Shown: piece by piece, positions 60,416-64,000 of the stretch
Position numbering within the stretch: the stretch's first letter is position 1
Layout: each line of letters opens with the position of its first letter
Assembly: GCA_022836615.1 (NCBI GenBank)
Contig: MU405291.1
Coordinates: forward strand, 109,755 to 173,754
Length of the DNA stretch: 64,000 nt
From: Annulohypoxylon bovei var. microspora
Taxonomy: Eukaryota > Ascomycota > Sordariomycetes > Xylariales > Hypoxylaceae
Direction: 5' to 3'
Notes under the pieces: generated by a model
Told to the model about the DNA's origin: nothing
The model's database searches: none
Seen by the model: the letters and a program-made list of their open reading frames with translations, nothing else
Translations under genes and position numbers: made by a program

Positions 60416-61350
60416 TTAGAAAATATTATTAAAGTGGTAAATCTTTAATATAATAATTATGATAACCTTAATTTTAAAGCTTTATTTTCTTTTCTAAAAG
60501 TATATTTTAAGTTTAATTATTTAATTATTATAATAATTATTCATTTTAAATCATGTTTAATTAATAAATTCATATAATAAATTTTTTTAAAAAAAATTAT
60601 TATTATAACGTTCGTTATGTAAAATCGGGTTATAATTTTTAATGTTTAATTATTTAATTCACGTTATTATAAAAATTATGAATTATTTAAAAAAATTATT
60701 AAATTTATTATTATTAAATATATTTATTATATTATTTTAAATTAAAAATAACTTTAATAATTTATATATATATTATAAGCTTGGTTTTTATAACGAATTA
60801 TATTAACCGCGTGATATAAACGTTATTAAATTAATTGCAAAATATAACGAAGCATTTATAATTTAATATAAATATATTTTATATATTTATTTATAAAAAA
60901 AACAATTATTTTTATTTCATGGTTTATTTTAAAGTTATTTTTAATAACCCACGCTTACTATTATAATTTAAAAAACGTTCGGAATCATTTCATTTATTAT
61001 ATTAAAATTCCTTATGTAATTAATGTATAATATAATCACGAAATCCTTTGTGTAATAAATGTTATAAATTGTTTAATATAATTAAATTAATTTAATATAT
61101 TATAACTTAAAAGGCCTTTATTTTATATAAATAATATTATTTTTATATAAAATTATTTTTATTTACGTTATTATTAACCCCCGCATAATTAAGTTACCTT
61201 TAAATTTACGCCGTAAATTTATCCGAAAAAAAAAAAAAAAAATTTAATTTTTTCACCACTTTAATTTATAACCATAACGGTAAAATTTAAAATAATTTAA
61301 TATATAAAAGTTCGAAATTAAATTTAAGGTCCTTAAATTAGGGTTATTAC

Positions 61351-61590
61351 CAAGGTATCGTTAATTTAAGTGGGTTATTATTGGTTTAGGTAAGTTATTA
61401 TTAATATAAATGGGTTTTCGTTAATTTAAAAAATTATCGTCGATTTAAATAAATTATCGTTAATTTGGATGGGTTGTTATTAATTTGGAAGGTTATCGTT
61501 AATTTGAATGGGTTGTTATCGATTTAAAAGGTTATCGTTAATTTAAATGGGTTGTTATTAATTTAAAAAGTTATCGTTAATTTAAATGGA
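61351..61590. repeat. Minisatellite, about 19 bp unit in 38 bp dimers
   Basis: About twelve alternating units of the type GTTATCGTTAATTTAAATG and GGTTGTTATTAATTTAAAAG. Regular alternation of the two unit types gives a 38-40 bp higher-order repeat. C/T and G/A differences separate the copies. Confidence 0.82.
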
Positions 61591-62189
61591 AGTTTAATAT
61601 TAAAATCGGGGTTATTAAGTATAAAAGCTTTGTTAAAATAATACATTAATAATGAAAAATAAATTATTTAAAAAAATATTATCTTTAATTAAAAAAGGTT
61701 ATAATATTAAGGTACTTATAATAATAAAATATTAATTTTAATGTATATTAAATATATAAATAAAAGGTGGTAATTTTAATAATTAAAGTTTTTATTTAAA
61801 ATGATAATAAAATTAACGAAGTTAAATTATATAATTTAAATTATTTTCGTAAATATTTTTCGGGATATAATATAATTTAAATCATGTTATACATTAATAC
61901 ATTCCTTGGATTTAAGGCTTTAATTTTATATATGTTTTATAATATAAAGTTATTTATAATATATAAAATTTAAGTGTTATTATTATTAAACTTTTATATT
62001 TAAAAACATGTATATTAATTCAACGTTTTATTTGCTTTATAATGTATTATTAATAATTTAATTATTATAATTATAATTTACATAAAAGTGATAAAAAACT
62101 TTAAAATATTATAATAATATATTTCATTTTATTTAATAAAAATAATTGCGGATATAATTATAAAGTTTAATAATAAGGATTTATATATA

Positions 62190-62445
62190 AATGTATTATA
62201 ATGTAAATTTAATAAATAGAGAAATAATTATATTATTACATAAAGAGCTTTAACTTTTTATGTTTATGGAATATAATATATATATATAACGTGCTTTTTG
62301 TTTATTTTGTTTTAAAATTAACTTTAATGGTCCTTTAAAAGTTAAATTTTTATTTTATTAAGTTCTTAGTTTAAACCTTAAAGCCATCTTCCTTAAAGGC
62401 GAGGCGTGGTAAAGTAAAGTAAAAAAAACTTTTAATAAAATGTTT
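62190..62445 (+). repeat. Candidate long terminal repeat D, right copy
   Basis: Counterpart of 55,325-55,590. It keeps more G/C near its right end (CTTAAAGGCGAGGCGTGG against the TA-rich equivalent in the left copy) and ends with the same AAAGTAAAGTAAAAAAAACT. Repeat pair E and the palindromic element lie inside the D interval, so they would be nested insertions. Confidence 0.72.
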
Positions 62446-64000
62446 ATTATAACTTTACATTTAATATATGTATTATATTAATTATATTTATAATAATATT
62501 TAAAAATGTAAAATATGTTTTTTTTAATAAATTTATATAATTAAATTAATGCGATTAATTTGGTAATACATGTATATTAATGTATTAATATGTAATTATT
62601 TTAAACATTAAGTTTAAACGTTATTATGAAAGCCTTAAGTTCGGGATTTATAATTTTATAAGATTTATTCATGGTTATATTAAATTAAAATAAACTTTTT
62701 TCATGTATTTTAATGATTTAATGTAACATTAAACGTTTAAAAAATTACTTTTATTAATAATAAAATATATTTCCATTTTAACTTTAATTTAAATCTTTAA
62801 AAAAATCGCTTAAGCTTTTTATTTTTATAAATTATAAAACCAAGGCCTTTTACTTTTAAAACATTTTTAAATTCATGGTTTAACGTTAATAACTTAATTT
62901 TATTATTATATAAATCATTTATATTAATAATAATAAGTAATAAGTTAAAGGCTTTATATTATAATATAACACACGCCATTTATTAATTAATGATACTTAT
63001 AATATTTAAGTCGTTATTTATAAATAAATAATCACCCTTATTATTAATATGTTTTAAAAAAAACTTTAACACATTATTTTTTATAAGTTGTTTAATGTTA
63101 TTTATTTTTAAAAAAGTAATATATTAAATATACATTTATAAAATATTATATATATAATTATTTATTCTTTATAAAAATTAAATATTAACCCATAAAAGCC
63201 ATATAATATACCGTTAAAATAAAGAAAAAGCCTTGGGGAAAAAAGGATTATAAACCGGTCATTAATAACATTTAAAATTAAATTAATTACATTATTAATA
63301 AATAATTTAATTATTAAAAATAAATGTTTAAAAAGCTTAATAAATATACGTGTAAAGCCGTCTTAAATTTTAATTTATTAATTTATATTATTAATTTCAT
63401 CCCATGGTTTATTTAATAATTTTTTTATAAATAAAAATATAACATTAATTTACATATAATAATACTTAAAAATATTATATTCAAAAGTTCAAGGAACGGG
63501 TATTATTATATTTTTAAGAAATTTTAATATTATGTATTTATGTTAAATTAAATAAATATACCATAAGTAATTCGGATAAGCCGATAAAAGGTTAATTCAT
63601 ATAAAGAACTTTAAATAATTATGTTATATTATCATTAAATTAAATCCGTACATGATAATTAACGTATTTTATTAATGCGTTTAATTTAATATAAGAAAAG
63701 TGTTTTATTTTATAAATAACACTTTTAAATTTATACGTAAAAGCGTATACCGCTTTATCATTAATTTAATTTTGTAAAATATAAATTTTTATTAAAAGTT
63801 ATTTTTTATAAAATATATTATAAATAAAAGCTTTATTTACGTATTTATAAATAATAACATCGTTTTTTACGATAATATATTATCTACTTTTTATTTAATA
63901 ATAAATTATAAATAATTTAAAAAAAATATTAATGATAATATATATTATTATATATTTATGAACTTTATGTTTGTAATAAAAATATCGCTGATATTTATTA

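Larger units (their letters stand above)
30991..64000. other. AT-rich, RIP-like heterochromatic block
   Basis: From about 30,990 to the right edge the sequence is dominated by TTAA, ATTT and AATTA strings with stops in all frames; the few short open frames (for example 41017-41259, 58737-58967) are low complexity. Internal repeat copies differ chiefly by C/T and G/A transitions, which is the signature of repeat-induced point mutation. I see no intact transposase, integrase or reverse transcriptase. Segments without a separate entry (31,000-32,020; 32,110-39,810; 47,810-50,410; 51,830-54,210; 62,445-64,000) show nothing beyond this AT-rich texture. It could belong to a centromere, subtelomere or dispersed transposon nest. 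Confidence 0.9.

Noticed and set aside
30991..64000. Mitochondrial DNA or an organelle-derived insertion
   Set aside because: Although AT-rich, it has no recognisable mitochondrial genes, rRNA or tRNA, and its repeat pairs differ by transitions, which fits RIP-mutated nuclear repeats better.

Overview
The window looks like nuclear DNA of a filamentous ascomycete (Pezizomycotina, probably Sordariomycetes; order not resolved). The evidence is short GT...AG introns of 54-80 bp, filamentous-fungus versions of Pik1, separase, xylulokinase and an Mmt-type transporter, a nuclear tRNA-Ile with an intron after position 37, scattered CCTAGGTAGGTA-type microsatellites, and a 33 kb extremely AT-rich block whose internal repeat copies differ mainly by C/T and G/A transitions. 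That is the pattern of repeat-induced point mutation (RIP).

Positions 1-26,077 form a gene-rich arm. In order: a glutathione-dependent formaldehyde-activating (GFA) protein (+); Pik1 phosphatidylinositol 4-kinase (-, five exons rebuilt here); an NC2-alpha/DRAP1-like histone-fold corepressor (-); an N-terminally anchored alpha/beta-hydrolase of the HGGGF type (-, four exons); tRNA-Ile(AAU) (-); xylulokinase (-, three exons); a mitochondrial cation-diffusion-facilitator metal transporter (-, two exons); a class II/SIRT4-like sirtuin (+); a small mitochondrial inner-membrane protein (-); and a 2,110-residue separase (+) in one uninterrupted reading frame. These are housekeeping or general metabolic genes with no sign of a shared pathway. 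Two pairs are divergent (transporter/sirtuin, small membrane protein/separase) and may share promoter regions; the sirtuin and small membrane protein genes converge only 70 bp apart.

Positions 26,078-30,990 have ordinary base composition but no gene I can defend, apart from one possible gene relic at about 29,993-30,367. A cluster of three copies of a 15 bp motif sits at the very edge, and at about 30,990 the composition changes abruptly.

Positions 30,991-64,000 are an AT-rich, stop-codon-saturated block. It holds degenerate nested repeats: two candidate long-terminal-repeat pairs, an inverted pair of about 0.8 kb, a mirror pair of minisatellites, a palindromic 220 bp element, several tandem arrays, and two GC-preserved islands (about 50,560-50,990 and 59,830-60,410). 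It is best read as a graveyard of RIP-inactivated transposons, i.e. constitutive heterochromatin; a centromeric or subtelomeric position is possible but not shown. No CRISPR array, intact transposon or biosynthetic cluster was seen.

Coordinates of spliced genes were worked out by eye from splice-site motifs and family conservation. Repeat boundaries in the AT block are approximate.
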